Part shown: in pieces, positions 17,801 through 28,902 of the stretch
Layout: each line of letters begins with the position of its first letter
Numbering within the stretch: the stretch's first letter is position 1
Assembly (NCBI GenBank): GCA_014058105.1
Contig: JACGCM010000004.1
Coordinates: 1,364,001-1,428,000 of the forward strand
Origin: Kingdonia uniflora
Taxonomy: Eukaryota > Streptophyta > Magnoliopsida > Ranunculales > Circaeasteraceae
Length of the DNA: 64,000 bases
Direction of reading: 5' to 3'
The notes under the pieces: generated by a model
Database searches by the model: none
Seen by the model: only the letters and a program-made list of their open reading frames with translations
What the model was told of the DNA's origin: nothing
Made by a program: the position numbers and the translations under genes

Positions 17801-20777
17801 AAAAGAACAATCACCGAAGCCATGAACTTCGTAACAAGCATCTTCAAGTGATCAACTGATTTATTGTCGCCCACACCCTTGCAAATCCATACAATAAGAG
17901 TTCCAGACATGAGAAAAACCTTAGAGATTTGGTACAGCTTTGCTCCCAGTAACAACATTCAAGGGCATCCAAGCCCATTCGAACGACATTACGCTAATTG
18001 GTCTTAAACCCTAGAAACATGACAACTCGTTCAAACGGCATCCAAGCTCGTTCGAATGAAATTTGTCTATGGGCCAAAATTCCAGGGAATTGAACATTGG
18101 TCGTTCGAACGAAAATAGGGAGTCGTTCGAACGACTTGGGTTCCTGGGCCAAATTCCAGAGAGTTGGAAAAAGATCGTTCGAACGACTCTAAACCTCGTT
18201 TGAACGACTTTACGATAATTCCATTCTTCACATACGAGTTCACCTCAAAACGTCCCTAGATCCTCCTGGATCATCAACCCATGATTGTGGAAGCCTGGCA
18301 TTTGAATCCAAAAAGGGGCAATTGATCCCTAACCAGGGCCATCACCATATCATCTTCACTCCCCATATTCACCATGATAGGCCTAAAATCAAGCAGACCC
18401 CATTCTTCTATTCTTCATCTCAGTCAAGTAAACTCAAGCCTTTAATTCTTCTATATATTTGACCCAGTTTACAATGTTTGATACCGGTAAGCCTCATGTT
18501 GGTTTGTTATTGTAAGTAAACTAGATATCCATCCCCCAAACTAGTTATCATATATATCATTCATAGAAAAATATTAATGGGTTATGAGTTAGCAATGAGC
18601 TGCACAGTAAATAAACAAGAAGTATAAAATATTTAAGCAATTTGATTCATTTATCCAACTTGAGAATTATTTTGTTCAACTCATTATTGTGCTTATTCCA
18701 TCTGTTCTAGTGTCTTGATTTATCAGAGATGTTTTTGTTTTTCCCCAATCAAATTATATTTCACTTATTTTTCTACTGTGATGGTCTTTATCTGATGATT
18801 AACCTAATGATCATTATTATGTAGAAGATACCAGGAGCTTTTGTTAAGCATCACTTCAATGGGACTCTACTGGAAAAAACTTTTCTTACAGGTCCTACTG
18901 GAAAATCTTGGGCGGTATTAATGGAAAAGGTTGGCAATGGTTTGTTTTTAAGTAGAGGCTGGCAAAAATTTGTGAGTGACCATTCTATTAAAGTGGGGGA
19001 GTTTTTGGTTTTCCAATATTGTGGTAATTCAAATTTTAAAGTCAAAATTTATGCTAAAACATGCTGTGAAAAGAATGTGTCTTTAACTAATGAAAATGTT
19101 GGTGGAACCAACTCCTGCATGGCAAAATTAAATCAAGGAGAGTCTATAGGGCCTGATTTCTCTTGCAAACATCATAACCGGAAAAAAAGAGCTTCTGTTT
19201 CCAAGAAAAAAAATTGTGAGTATACTTGTCTCCTAAGATAAAAACTTTGCACAATACTGGCTTCCTAAAAAAATATATGATTATTTTGATTTGATTATTT
19301 AGGTGGATTTATGGAGCCAAGGAGATTGCCTATTATCAAAGCTGAAATAAATGGAGCAACTCAAGTACCCTCTTCTCGTAAATCTGTTAAATTATCTTTT
19401 GCAACAGATGAGAAAAAAGAAGCGAACATAACGACTTGTTCTAACAAATCTAATAATAAAAGGGTGAAACAGTTTACCAAGATTGAAGGCAAAGGTTGTT
19501 TCTCTGCGGTTTGTAGGCCGTGTAGAGAGTACTCTATGGTAAAGCTTCCATTCTTTTACATAAATAGTGGCTATAGTTCACGAAGACCATCATACAGTAT
19601 TTTACAGAATATATAGATAACGAAGTTTCTAAACTTGATATTGCAGACTGTTCCAGAGCAGCTGGTAGTTGAACTGCACCTTAAAAAAAAGGAAAATGTG
19701 ATGCTTCAGGGTCAATGCGGTGTGTCATGGCCAGTGAAAATCACTATCCGAAAATGTGGTTGCCTTGATTTATCACAGGGTTGGTCTAAATTCTGGAATG
19801 ATAACAAATTAGCAGGAGGGGACACATGTAAGTTTGAGTTTCTTCAGGGGAAGAAAATCCAGTAAAGGTTGACATATTCCGAGGAGCTAGTGTGAAACTG
19901 GCTACTCGAACTGAGGCTAGATTGAAAAAAAGAAGAGACATCATCATCAGTCCCCCAATTATTTCTATTCCTCCAGATGGTAGGCTCGCTGAAAACAAAA
20001 GGAAACGGACTGAAGGTCAGTGTGATATTGAAGGATTAGTTGGTAGAGACCAATCAATTCAAACCAAACAGAATATACATGAAAATGATATCATTGATTT
20101 GGAGAATGAAGACAGTCTAGTCAATACAGATGATTTTTCATCTAAACGAAAAAAGAAGGATGACCCTAATCCATTTATGAATGCTGAAAATTTGCAATAT
20201 TCATCTCACCCGGATAAGGTTAATGGTTTTAAGCTCAATGCAAGTAAATTTGCGGAGCTTAATAGGGTAGAAAGTAAAGCACGTGAAATTGAGAAAAGTT
20301 GTACTACTAAAGGAATTTTTGTTCCGCAAGAAAATCAAAGAACTGGGCATAACAATCCTTTCTTCACTGTCAAAATGCATCCAAGTTATCTGAAGAGATC
20401 ATCCGTGGTCAGCTTCTTAACTCAAAACTTCATACACATTTAAAGTTGATTTTTCTTAAACTTGATTGTTGTTCATACTTATTCTGCTTGTGCAGTGTAT
20501 ACCGATTAGTTTCTACAAGCGGTACCTTACAAATAATTTGACAAATGTTAAGCTCTATGGTCCAGATGGAAGAATGTGGGAAGCTCAGTTCTCTTTTGGA
20601 AGACAAGCTTGTATATGTAGAGGTTGGCTTGCATTTGTATTGGAGTATAACATGCTAGAAAATGATGTTTGTTACTTCGAGTTGATTAAGATGACAGATG
20701 AAGTTGAATTGAAAGTTTCTGTTTCCCATGCTCTTGTTGAAGATGTGGTGACACTGCCAAGGTATTACTCTTACTAA
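14840..20777 (+). CDS. B3 DNA-binding protein, REM type, three B3 domains, one frameshift
   Basis: REM-type B3 proteins are plant nuclear DNA-binding factors. Exons are 14840-14917, 18825-19215, 19303-19538, 19647-20407 and 20496-20777, with GT-AG introns. B3-1 starts at residue 12 (KPSFFKVLQGNFSQEL, then KIPGAFVKHHF, LSRGWQKFVSDHSIKVGEFL). B3-2 spans exons 3-4 (GKGCFSAVCRPCREYSMTVP, LSQGWSKFWNDNKLAGGDTC). B3-3 spans exons 4-5 (NPFFTVKMHPSYLKRSS, then IPISFYKRYLTNNLTNVKLY and RGWLAFVLEYNMLENDVCYF). Basic and acidic linkers join them. In exon 4 the run GGGGAAGAAAA (19847-19857) lacks one base: the frame hits TAA at 19863 while the next frame continues the protein. With that base the total is about 582 residues. 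It may be a pseudogene, a sequence error or an allele. Intron 1 (3.9 kb) is full of transposons. Confidence 0.83.
15405..15948. mobile_element. hAT-like MITE in the LINE RNase H region
   Basis: Terminal inverted repeats are CATTGTTATTAAATC at the left and the reverse complement of gatttgacaacaatg at the right. The 8-bp direct repeat GGTGTAGC flanks it at 15397-15404 and 15949-15956. The interior is AT-rich, about 540 bp, with no coding. An 8-bp target duplication and CA...TG ends fit hAT-derived MITEs. Confidence 0.85.
16954..17508. mobile_element. Solo LTR with TTACT target duplication
   Basis: The block starts TGTTTAGTTGCGCC and ends CTCTACA. TTACT lies on both sides (16949-16953 and 17509-17513). 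Skipping the LTR and one TTACT joins the LINE endonuclease reading on the minus strand without a break, which confirms the borders. It contains cttatatagtggg (about 17210) and an array of TTCGAA palindromes (17283-17463). No internal region remains, so recombination between two LTRs is likely. Confidence 0.88.
17959..18273 (-). mobile_element. U3 fragment of a TTCGAACGA-type LTR
   Basis: On the minus strand the block starts at 18273 with TGATCCAGGAGGATCTAGGG, the same start as the gypsy LTR at 10701, and carries about seven TTCGAACGA-like motifs. It stops near 17959, where LINE sequence begins, without the LTR downstream half. It is a truncated LTR. Confidence 0.7.
18274..18824 (+). other. 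End of B3 intron 1, nothing recognisable
   Basis: This is AT-rich intron sequence up to the acceptor tatgtag before exon 2. The first 200 bases may be the upstream part of the antisense LINE (short minus-strand opening, no clear motif). I see no gene. Confidence 0.4.
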
Positions 20778-20847
20778 TATATGCGGTTCTTAATTGAGTA
20801 ATTTCTTTGCCTATAGTTATTGAAAATATTGTCTTGAATAATTATCG

Positions 20848-21388
20848 GCTCCCTCTGGTAGTCATACCCCCCCTGATGGTCAGCTTGCTAAAAATAAAAG
20901 GAAACGGGCTGAAATTCAAAGAACTGGGTTTAACAACCCTTCCTTCACTTTCAAAATGCGTCGAAGCTACCTGAATGGATCCCATGTGGTCAGATTCTTA
21001 ACTTAAAGCTTTATACAACTATTTCAGTAAGTTTATTAAATATGATTGTTCTTCATACTTATTCCTACTTGTGCAGCATATACCACATAGTTTCTACAAG
21101 AGATACTTGATAAACAAATTGACGAAAGTCAAGCTCTGTGCTCCAGATGGAAGAATGTGGGAAGCTCAAATATTTCATAGAAGACAACCTTACATTGGTA
21201 GAGGTTGGCATGAATTTGTAATGAAATATGACATGCGAGAGAATGATGACTGCTTGTTGGAGTTGATTAAAATGACAGATGAAGTTATACTGAAAGTTTC
21301 TCTTTCCCGTGCTCTTGTTGAAGATGTGGTGACACTACCAAGGTATTACTGCCAAATGATCCAACTAATATACGTGGTTCTTAATTGA
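20848..21388 (+). pseudogene. Tandem copy 2 of the terminal B3 exon pair
   Basis: A shortened exon-4 end (PDGQLAKNKRKRAEIQRTGF, donor at 20989) and an exon-5 copy (21077-21388) repeat the third B3 domain of the upstream gene: IPHSFYKRYLINKLTKVKLC, then RGWHEFVMKYDMRENDDC. The linker between the KRKR stretch and the B3 start is deleted relative to copy 1. It has no first exon of its own, so it could only be used as an alternative 3' end or is a dead duplicate. The unit period is about 590 bp. Confidence 0.75.
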
Positions 21389-21420
21389 GTATTTCCTTTG
21401 CCTATAGTTTTTGAAGAATT

Positions 21421-21932
21421 GTCTTGAATACTTATCGGCTCCCTATGTTAGTCCGATTCCCACAGATGGTCGGCTCGCTAAAAACATAAGGAAACGGACT
21501 GAAATTCAAAGAGTTGGGCTTAACAATCCTTCCTTCGCCGTCAAAATGCATCTAGGCTATCTGAATGGATCCCATGCGGTCAGCTTCTTAACTCAAAACT
21601 ATTTAAGTAAGTTTGTTAGATATGATTGTTCTTCATATTTTTTCCTATTTGTGCAGTTTATACCACATAGTTTCTACAAGAGATACTTGATAAACAAATT
21701 GATGAAAGTCAATCTATGTGCTCCAGATGGAAAAACTTGGGAAGCTCAAATATTTCATGGACGGCAACCTTACATTGGTAGAGGTTGGAATGAATTTGTA
21801 TTGGGATATCGCATGCGGGAGAATGCTGACTGTTTATTCGAGTTGATTAAAATGACAGATGAAGTCGTTCTGAAGATTTCCCATGGTTTTGCTGAAGATA
21901 TGGCAACACCGCCAAGGTACTATAGTCTATAG
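21421..21932 (+). pseudogene. Tandem copy 3 of the terminal B3 exon pair
   Basis: The same unit is repeated again: exon-4 end (PTDGRLAKNIRKRTEIQ, donor at 21579) and exon 5 (21657-21932; RGWNEFVLGYRMRENADCLF). The 78-base intron has no stop and a length divisible by three, so the whole copy reads open from about 21411 to the TAG at 21930. That may be chance. Copies 2 and 3 are closer to each other than to copy 1, as seen in SFYKRYLINKL and QIFH.RQPYIGRGW. Confidence 0.75.
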
Positions 21933-22261
21933 CCAAATTATCCAACTTATCTAAATGGTTCTTAATTGAGTAATTTCTTTTGCCTGTTTGAGAATTACCA
22001 CGAATGATTATCGACATGGGCTCCTGGGATGAGCTCAGAGTTTAGAACTGTTACTGTGTACGAAAATTAGAAAAACTTGAAGGCAACTGGATCATGCATT
22101 GGCCAGTGTGAGACTTTATTGGACAGCATGCCCCGGAAAGGGATTCCACGACCTTGTACTTTATATAATATATAGTTTCAATCATTATAGATGTGGTTAA
22201 CAAGTATCCTTTAATGTTAACTAAATCTGTGAATCTCCTCATCTCTATCTGCAGGTGATTT

Positions 22262-22930
22262 ACAAGGGAACTATTGAGTATTGAAGGCTTTGCGGCAAAC
22301 TTATCTACCAACGACTCTCGCCGACCTTTTATTCAAGCAGGGCGTACTCGCAGCAGTATACTTGACGTTCAAAATGAAGTTTTTCTCTGGACAAGATACT
22401 GTTTTTCAATGATATTTGATCATCTAGCGAGGGTAACAACAGTGTGATTAGGCCCTTGTCTAAGCACTTATTGCAATCTATGGTGAAGCTCTTAAGAAAT
22501 TATCTTTGTATTGATTTGTTTGGCTTATGGAACTTGATGCACTGAACCATTGGGCTCTTGGCCCAGTGGGGGTTGTACCTCTCCACCTAGAGAGAGGTCG
22601 TGGGTTCGAAACCTCATGGGGTTGGAAACTCAGGGTTACGGATCCCTATATAAAACTGGCTTGCCTTGCAAAAAAAAAAAAAAAAAAAAACTTGATGCAC
22701 TGATTAACCATGGATAAAGTTTGCCATAGCTTGAATCACATTTTAGGTTCATTTCATAAAATCTAACCCAGTCTAGTACTTCTGTGTCAGAAGATGCAAA
22801 ACATCCCCATGTATCTTTTACTTTCAAACATTGTTTGCAAGCATATAGCAAAGCATGTAGAACACATAAACTAGGGAAATAATGATAGTATGAAGCTCCA
22901 AACCAAAACTCAACATGTAGTAGCTTACTC
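22262..22930 (+). repeat. Copy B of the MRT4 3' tail
   Basis: It matches 13700-14440, including a remnant of the last MRT4 coding bases (gggaactattgagtattgaa) followed by the 3' flank. The SINE interrupts it. No other MRT4 exon is present here, so only the tail was duplicated or kept. Together with copy A it brackets the B3 gene. Confidence 0.82.
22546..22690 (+). mobile_element. tRNA-derived SINE with 15-bp target duplication
   Basis: A pol III box A (TGGCCCAGTGG, 22559-22569) and box B (GGTTCGAAACC, 22603-22613) lie near the start, and the element ends in about 20 A. The flanks AACTTGATGCACTGA occur at 22531-22545 and 22689-22703. The paralogous site near 13930-13960 has no insert, which proves the borders. 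Confidence 0.93.
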
Positions 22931-22989
22931 GCAGCCTTCGATAACAGATCAACTACTTGAAGACTTCTGAGCAGCTCGAAGTTTACCAA

Positions 22990-23465
22990 CCTTGCAAGCT
23001 AACCAACACGTCATAAAAGCACTTTCGAATCCTCCAGGCTTTGGATAGCCATTGTGGTACAACTCAGCCTTAGATCGAAGGAAGACAACCCATAAGATAA
23101 AGACCAGTGGAACACAGTTGTATATAAGGATATTTTTGTAATTTGACTTCTCTAAGAGGACCTCACATCCCCCTCCCCTCTACACACACATATATCCTAG
23201 AGAACACCTGACAACCTTCGAGCACATTCTAAAAGCTTGAAGATTTAGGCTACACGAGCCTTTATTTGTAATCTCATCCATTTATACAATCTCATCTTAA
23301 AAATTCTTACTAGAGGTCGTGGAGGAATCACATTCTAGGACTCCACACAAGTGTGCCTATTAAAATCTTTATATTTGTTTTAAGTAAGCTTGTTAGAACC
23401 CCTAGTTTCGTATTAATTATGTGGTGTAAGAGTCAAAATCTTCTACCAGATTGAGCAAACTTCAA
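22990..23465 (+). mobile_element. LTR-like leader of a gypsy remnant
   Basis: This stretch before the gag start has a TATA-like tgtatataagg (about 23130) and a long T-rich leader, as an LTR and 5' untranslated region would. I could not define LTR ends or a primer-binding site. Confidence 0.4.
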
Positions 23466-24436
23466 ATGGCTTCTAGCCTTTATTTGACCTTCACGGTAGC
23501 AGGAGGAGCCCTAGCAGGCGACATAAACACGTAGCTTGCCCAAATGCGAGATCAATTCGCCTAGGCCGAAGACAGGCATGCAAATCAGCTTCGAGATGAG
23601 CGAGAAGCAAGGAGAAAAGAGCTAGTGACAGAGCGACAACGTTGCGTCGAAGAAACAGATAGACACAACCATGACATGGAGAAACTTTGCAACTCAGCGC
23701 GTGACCTACAACAAGCACAACTACAAGAAGATCTCGTAAGGTCGAAGGGACTAGACCCCTAGAGGATCTCTGCTTGCTCGTGAATAGGTCCTAACCCTCT
23801 AACGCAGGCACCACCAGTCCATCTTGGTGTCAACGGTACTACCTACCCTATACCCGAAGGCTCGATTCACCAAGGAGTACACGCGTTAATTAGAAGATTC
23901 GAGCGACTATACCTTTTGAACCACCAGACCTCATAGTTGGAATCCAGCTAGAGAACGTTTGGGAGAGCAAAGTGAAGAACACATTCCTAGACAGGAACCA
24001 CACCAAACAAGAAGAGAGCGTTCCCCCTCTCGAGCTGTTTATGTAACGCAAAAGGAGCTCGACTAGCAAATCAAAGCTGCCATGCGATCCAGCTCGAGCC
24101 TAGCTCCCAGCGCCTCAAGCAGGCTTAACAACCCTATTTGCAAAGAACTTTTAGCCATCGAGGTCCCGTTAAACTTTCATATCCCTAAGATTCGAAAGTA
24201 GAAAAACATGGACTCGTAGTCCCACATCCTCGAACTCATTAAATCTACATGCTTTTAGCAAAGATCAAGACTGTTCATATATAATTTTGCTTTTAGCAAA
24301 GATCGAGAGGTCAGAGTTCATGCCTGATTCAATATTAGGAAGGGAAAGCGAAACACTCGAGACGTTTACCAAATGATTCTTAGACGAGTCGCGAAAAATT
24401 GAAATCCTCGACTCTGCTAATACTATTTTAGCGTAC
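23466..24436 (+). pseudogene. Tat-like gypsy gag remnant, cut by the next LTR
   Basis: A start MASSLYLTFTVAGGALAGD leads into a charged coiled-coil-like stretch (LRDEREARRKELVTERQRC), resembling the gag N-terminus of element E1 at 44686. It ends with ETLETFTK and FLDESRKIEILDSANTILAY (about 24340-24430), which matches the E1 gag at about 43600-43700. In-frame TAG stops are frequent. Similarity stops exactly where the LTR at 24437 begins. Confidence 0.7.
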
Positions 24437-26028
24437 TGATAAGTTAGGATTTTTATCTTATCTTGAATCAATACCCAATTTTGTACGCTCAACTCATTTT
24501 TTAGGGAACGCGACAAGAAAGGGGTCGAATCCTCAAGGAGGATACTTGAACTTCTCGGCTAATATACTTATATCCTTACTCTTACCTAATCAGTAAGGTT
24601 TTAGGCAATTTCTCAAGTCTTTACTCTTAGGTCATGTATACAAGATTTAGATAATCCTTTTTGGTGCAAACTATATTAGAAGAAAGATTAACTATGGAAT
24701 TGTCTGATAAACACATTTTTGTGCAGAATTTAAGCCCTTCTTACCGGTATTTTTAGCCGTCCTGAAACCTTTTTTGTCTAATTATTGCCTAACTACCTCA
24801 TTTTTAGGCTCTCTACTCTACTAGAGTCAATTTGGCAAGAAAATGGTCAAATCAAAGCAAAATAGCACAAGAACCACACTAAGGGATTCCAGCAGAACAA
24901 TTTTTATCCGAATTGGTCTAGTTAGGATGTCTGAAAATCAAGATCATCACTGAGACAAGGGATAAAGAGGATGGACCTCAATTCATACTCTACCATACAA
25001 GCGAAGAAGAACCCTAGAAGATGGGAGATTCCAGCCACTACCTACTAACGATTATCGCTGGCCAATGGCATACCACTAGCGATCGCCAGCTATCGATAGC
25101 CTATTATCGTGATTTTTGAACACTGATTCCGAGGTGATCTAAGAAGAGAAACACTTCATCAAATGTCTAACTTTCACTGCTAGACAAGACTGGGGGTAGT
25201 TAAGACAATTAAAGATCAGGGTTTTCCTATTTAATGTTCTGTTCACTCTTTCCAAACGTACTTTTTATTTTTGCAGGGTTTTGGAGAACTTGAAAACTGA
25301 GTTTGTATCTCTAAAATTTGTTATAAGATTTAATGAAAGTTAAATCTTTTTCTTTAATTATTTTTGCTTATTAAGATGTTGCAGGGCTAATCCCCTCAGA
25401 CTAGATCTGAGGAAGAAGCTCTAGAAGTGTATGTTAGACTTTTTTATAGGTAATATGTCTGACTAAGAGGTATTTGATCACTCTTTAGGGTTTCTCTTCA
25501 GCTCTCTTGAACTAAACAAGTTAGGGGAGAAGAAGAACAATTCTAACTGGGAAGAGAGATTGGTGTCCTAAATAAGGAGTTGGTTTCTCAGTTCAGTTAG
25601 TGACCTCTAGATCTAGGGATTGTTCTTATTTTCAAAAAATAAAGAATAAGCCCTAGGTCAGCAACCTAGGAATTGAGGTTAGATCCTAATGGATTAGACT
25701 CTTTGATTTGTTCTTCACGGAGAGATCAGAAAAGAATTTTAAACCCCTCGAATTCAATACAAAAGAGAGAATTCGAGGAGAATACCAAAAAGCCTATTAA
25801 ATTAAAACCTAATATACTAATATAGAGTAAAATCTAAATGTCTAGTTACCCTTAATATATGAATTACAACACCTAGATTAAACATAGATGACCGACAAAA
25901 CAAACCCTTTTCCCTAGATTTTAGTTTACCCTAGAATAACGTTCTTCTGTGTGGATTGACACCCTACTTGCTCGTTACTATATTAATTTGTTAAGTTGGA
26001 TTTTGATTAGACTTACGACGGTTTATCA
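24437..26028 (+). mobile_element. Athila-like LTR, 1.6 kb
   Basis: It starts TGATAAGTTAGG inside a gag reading and ends GGTTTATCA, so its ends form the short inverted repeat TGATAA/TTATCA. A primer-binding site follows two bases later. The length and the kind of gag downstream suit the Athila group. The matching right LTR is not present in the window, so the insertion is truncated or its other part is displaced. Confidence 0.72.
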
Positions 26029-26030
26029 AA

Positions 26031-26050
26031 TGGTGATGTTATCGGGGAGG
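26031..26050 (+). other. Primer-binding site of the Athila-like element
   Basis: TGGTGATGTTATCGGGGAGG differs by a few transitions from the tRNA-Asp-type site common in these elements (TGGCGCCGTTGCCGGGGA), and it lies two bases after the LTR end. Confidence 0.7.
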
Positions 26051-26759
26051 TAACAGTAAGTTTTGGGTTACATTGAAATCGTTTATTAGGTTTAAAATAA
26101 GATTTCTCTAGTTTTTAGGTTTTTGTAGCTTAAATTAGGTCTCTGTTAGGATAAGATTTTAGTATGATTGACCTAGAGTTAAAAGTTTTATTGAACTCAG
26201 GAATACACGATAAAAATTGAAGGAGATAGGGGTCCCACCAACCAACGATCGTCGCCAGCCAAAGGCTTGCTAGCAGTGATCGCATGCTGCTGTGCTCCCC
26301 TGGCTTCCTTATTTTTGGGTTTTGTTCCCCTCAGCTAAATTAGATATAATCTCTTACAGTCCATTGTTTCCATTCTCTCAGGTTACTGGATAATTCAATC
26401 TCTATGACGAACCTCTTTCCGCTTTCACGGTTTAAAGGTAAATTTCTTTAACAAAAGTGATAGTAAGGGTTAAAAGGTTGTTGTACCCTAACATAGGCTA
26501 AAACTTGATCTCTTTAATCATTTATTAGATGCAAAAAAGAGAAAAAAAGAAGAAAATGAATTAGATAATATAATTTAGTTAGTTCCTAGGATATTTTATC
26601 TCATATTAGTGGATATTTATTAGTGTTAACCCGTACTTTATTATTAATACTATAGTAAAAGTAGTTGTGTTGATTATTACTAATTAATATATAGTTAGGA
26701 ACCTCAGGTTAGTTAGTTAGTTTATGAGAAGTTGTTCTCGTGAGGGAAATCGTTTAAAT

Positions 26760-27960
26760 TGTGAAGATCCATCGTTTGTTTACTCCGTGGTAGCTAGAAA
26801 ACCCTGTGGCTGGGATAGATGACAACATCTACTTGAACAAGCCAGGCTAATGGTTACCAAAGCCCTAGCCAAATATTCCAGTTCTGTACCCAGGACAAAC
26901 CCTTCTTGTATTGCCTTGCCTGAGCTTCCTGCTGGAGCTAAACAATTTGAATTGAAAATCGACATTATCAACGCCTTACCTTCTTTTCACGGCCACAAAC
27001 GTTATGATCCTTATCTTCACCTCACTGAGTTTATGGAGCTGTGCACTACACTTGACTACAAAGATTGTACAGATGACTCCATACAGGTATGCCTCTTTCC
27101 TATTTCCCTCAAGGATAAGACTAAGATTTGGTTGTACTCTCTACCCCTTGGAATCATCACAACTTTTGAGATGTTACAAAAGGCATTCTTGATTCTTCCC
27201 TATTCACAAAATAATCCTTTTATGTAATGAAATTCACACTTTCTCTCAAAAGGAAGATGAACATTTCTACGACAGTTGGGAGAGATACAAGAGTTTTTTA
27301 CTTAAGTGCCCGGATCATGGCCTAGATCTATGGCAGCAAGAGTACAATTTCTATAATGGGTTTCCTAAATTAACAAATGTATGGTAAATGCCACATGTGG
27401 AGGTACCATAATACATAAATCTTCTACTGAAGCATGGGAAACTATAGGAGAAAATTCATATGAATAAGACTACTCTGCTCAGAGAAAGAGTGAACATAAT
27501 AAATGATAACTTAGTGAGTTAGACACTAGCACCGCTATCCATTCGCAAATAAGCCTACTCAAGAAGACGAGCGAAGCTTTCACCAAGCCAACTTTGCCTC
27601 CAGCTCAGTAAGTGGTATGTACTCAATACAACAACACTACTCACATCTTAGACTCCTATCCTACTATCCAACCTGACTAAGAAATACAGGAAGAGGAAGT
27701 TTACGTATTTAACACGTACAATCTAGAGAATCCCAACAACTCGTTCCGATCCTTTGTACCTCAATATCCAAAACTTGGCTTATAGAACTGGACCACATTA
27801 GGGAGGACCCGTTACATGCGATAATTGTAATATCAACAATAATAATAACAATAACAGTACCAGTCATAAAAATTTCAACCTCAATAATCCAACACATAGA
27901 GGATTGAGAGTCTTGAGCGAACTCTTGAAACCTTCATCCAAGACACATAACGATCTATTA
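26760..27960 (+). pseudogene. Athila-like gag remnant
   Basis: The reading QFELKIDIINALPSFHGHKR, YDPYLHLTEFMELC and LFPISLKDKTKIWLYSLPLG (26940-27160) follows the Athila gag pattern: F-E-L-K, a hydrophobic L-P-F-H-G block, and S-L-K-D-A-W-L-Y-L-P. Beyond the stop at 27225 the frame shifts but the pattern continues (for example MVNATCGGTIIHKSSTEAWE about 27390). No intact protease or RT follows. Confidence 0.75.
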
Positions 27961-28883
27961 ACTCCTGTAATGGCTAGTTTTCCGATTGGTAAACTTCGCC
28001 AATACTCTTAGTAATGAGGTTAGGATGATTTCGTAAATAAAGCTAGAACACATTAGATTTTACGTGGAAACTCAGTAAAATCAGAGAAAAATCATGACCT
28101 TAAAGAGGATTTTAGGTATAAATCCAATATGTGTTAGATTATTACAATTACAGAGAGATTTGATAACTGTAGTCAAGAATGATATAAAAAAACCTATCTT
28201 GGTTGACATATGCTCTACCTATATTAATAATGGATGTAGGCAGTTATAAAATAATTGGTCTCCTGGTTTAATAGGTAGTGGGTAAACTTCATGGATCATG
28301 GGCAACAACTCTATTTGACCAAGTGTAATAGTTACCGTTGAGGGTTGAGATATGTAGACGTGGATCTTCTCGAGTCAATCAGATGCCTTCAACGTGGTTC
28401 TACTAGCTTCTCTTTATCGAGTTTGGGGAATATACTACTACAATTACCCCATTCTCGATATAATTACTTGTTGTGTCGAGAAGAAACTATTTGAACATTG
28501 TTTTCAATATTGTAGTAGTATTTTTGTCGAATACTTTTTGTTGAAATTTGAATTATGGTTGCAACTATTCTGTGTAAATAGAAGGTAGATAAAAAAGGAA
28601 AGATATGGTTTATTTGTTTAAAGAACAATGGCTAGGTATGTTCCCGTAGGTGTTATATTAAGTTATAAGGAACATGATGTACAATATCTTTTTATGAGTT
28701 TAAGAACTGCAGTGGTGAAGATAGAGAAGACAGAGGAGGTGGAGATGTATCTAAATGGTTTAGAGTAGCAGTGTCATGACATGTTTTCTTTTAGGAGAAG
28801 AAGTGTTTAGGACTTAGAGAAGAGGCGTACTAGGTTATGGTAAGAAGTTAGCTGAAGAGTCTCAAAGGTGTGCATCGAACCGT
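27961..28883. other. Unassigned transposon-derived stretch
   Basis: This holds decayed sequence between the Athila-like gag and the antisense gene of E3. A plus-strand piece near 28385 (DAFNVVLLASLYRVWGIYYY) might be the end of a gypsy protease. I cannot find the left LTR of E3, which should lie in or left of this stretch. Confidence 0.35.
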
Positions 28884-28902
28884 CACGTGAGGCTTATAAA
28901 TA
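28884..28902 (+). promoter_or_regulatory. G-box and TATA box of the E3 antisense gene
   Basis: CACGTG (28884-28889) is followed closely by TATAAATA (28895-28902). The homologous genes in E1 and E2 also have a G-box upstream of a TATA-like box. Transcription in the plus direction is inferred. Confidence 0.5.

Larger units (their letters stand above)
15098..17960 (-). mobile_element. Second antisense L1-like LINE remnant, in B3 intron 1
   Basis: From right to left on the minus strand: endonuclease start (LIVWICKGVGDNKSVDHLKM, about 17910), endonuclease continuation (17750-17530 and 16948-16640), the start of RT (DGFTSYFLIKVWDIIKEYF, about 16100), then directly the RNase H-like domain (QPLVVEIDSQVIANWFYNK about 16010, RDVNHTADALAKLG about 15310). 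A T-rich left end near 15101 fits the poly(A) tail. The RT core is missing, so roughly 2 kb was deleted. A solo LTR and a MITE are nested in it. Confidence 0.78.

Noticed and set aside
22262..22290. A last exon of the B3 gene reading GTIEY and stop
   Set aside because: The bases align with the end of the MRT4 coding region and its 3' flank, so it is duplicated MRT4 tail rather than a B3 exon.
22603..22613. GGTTCGAAACC as a tRNA T-arm, suggesting a tRNA gene
   Set aside because: No cloverleaf can be drawn and the unit ends in poly(A) with a target duplication; it is the box B of a SINE.
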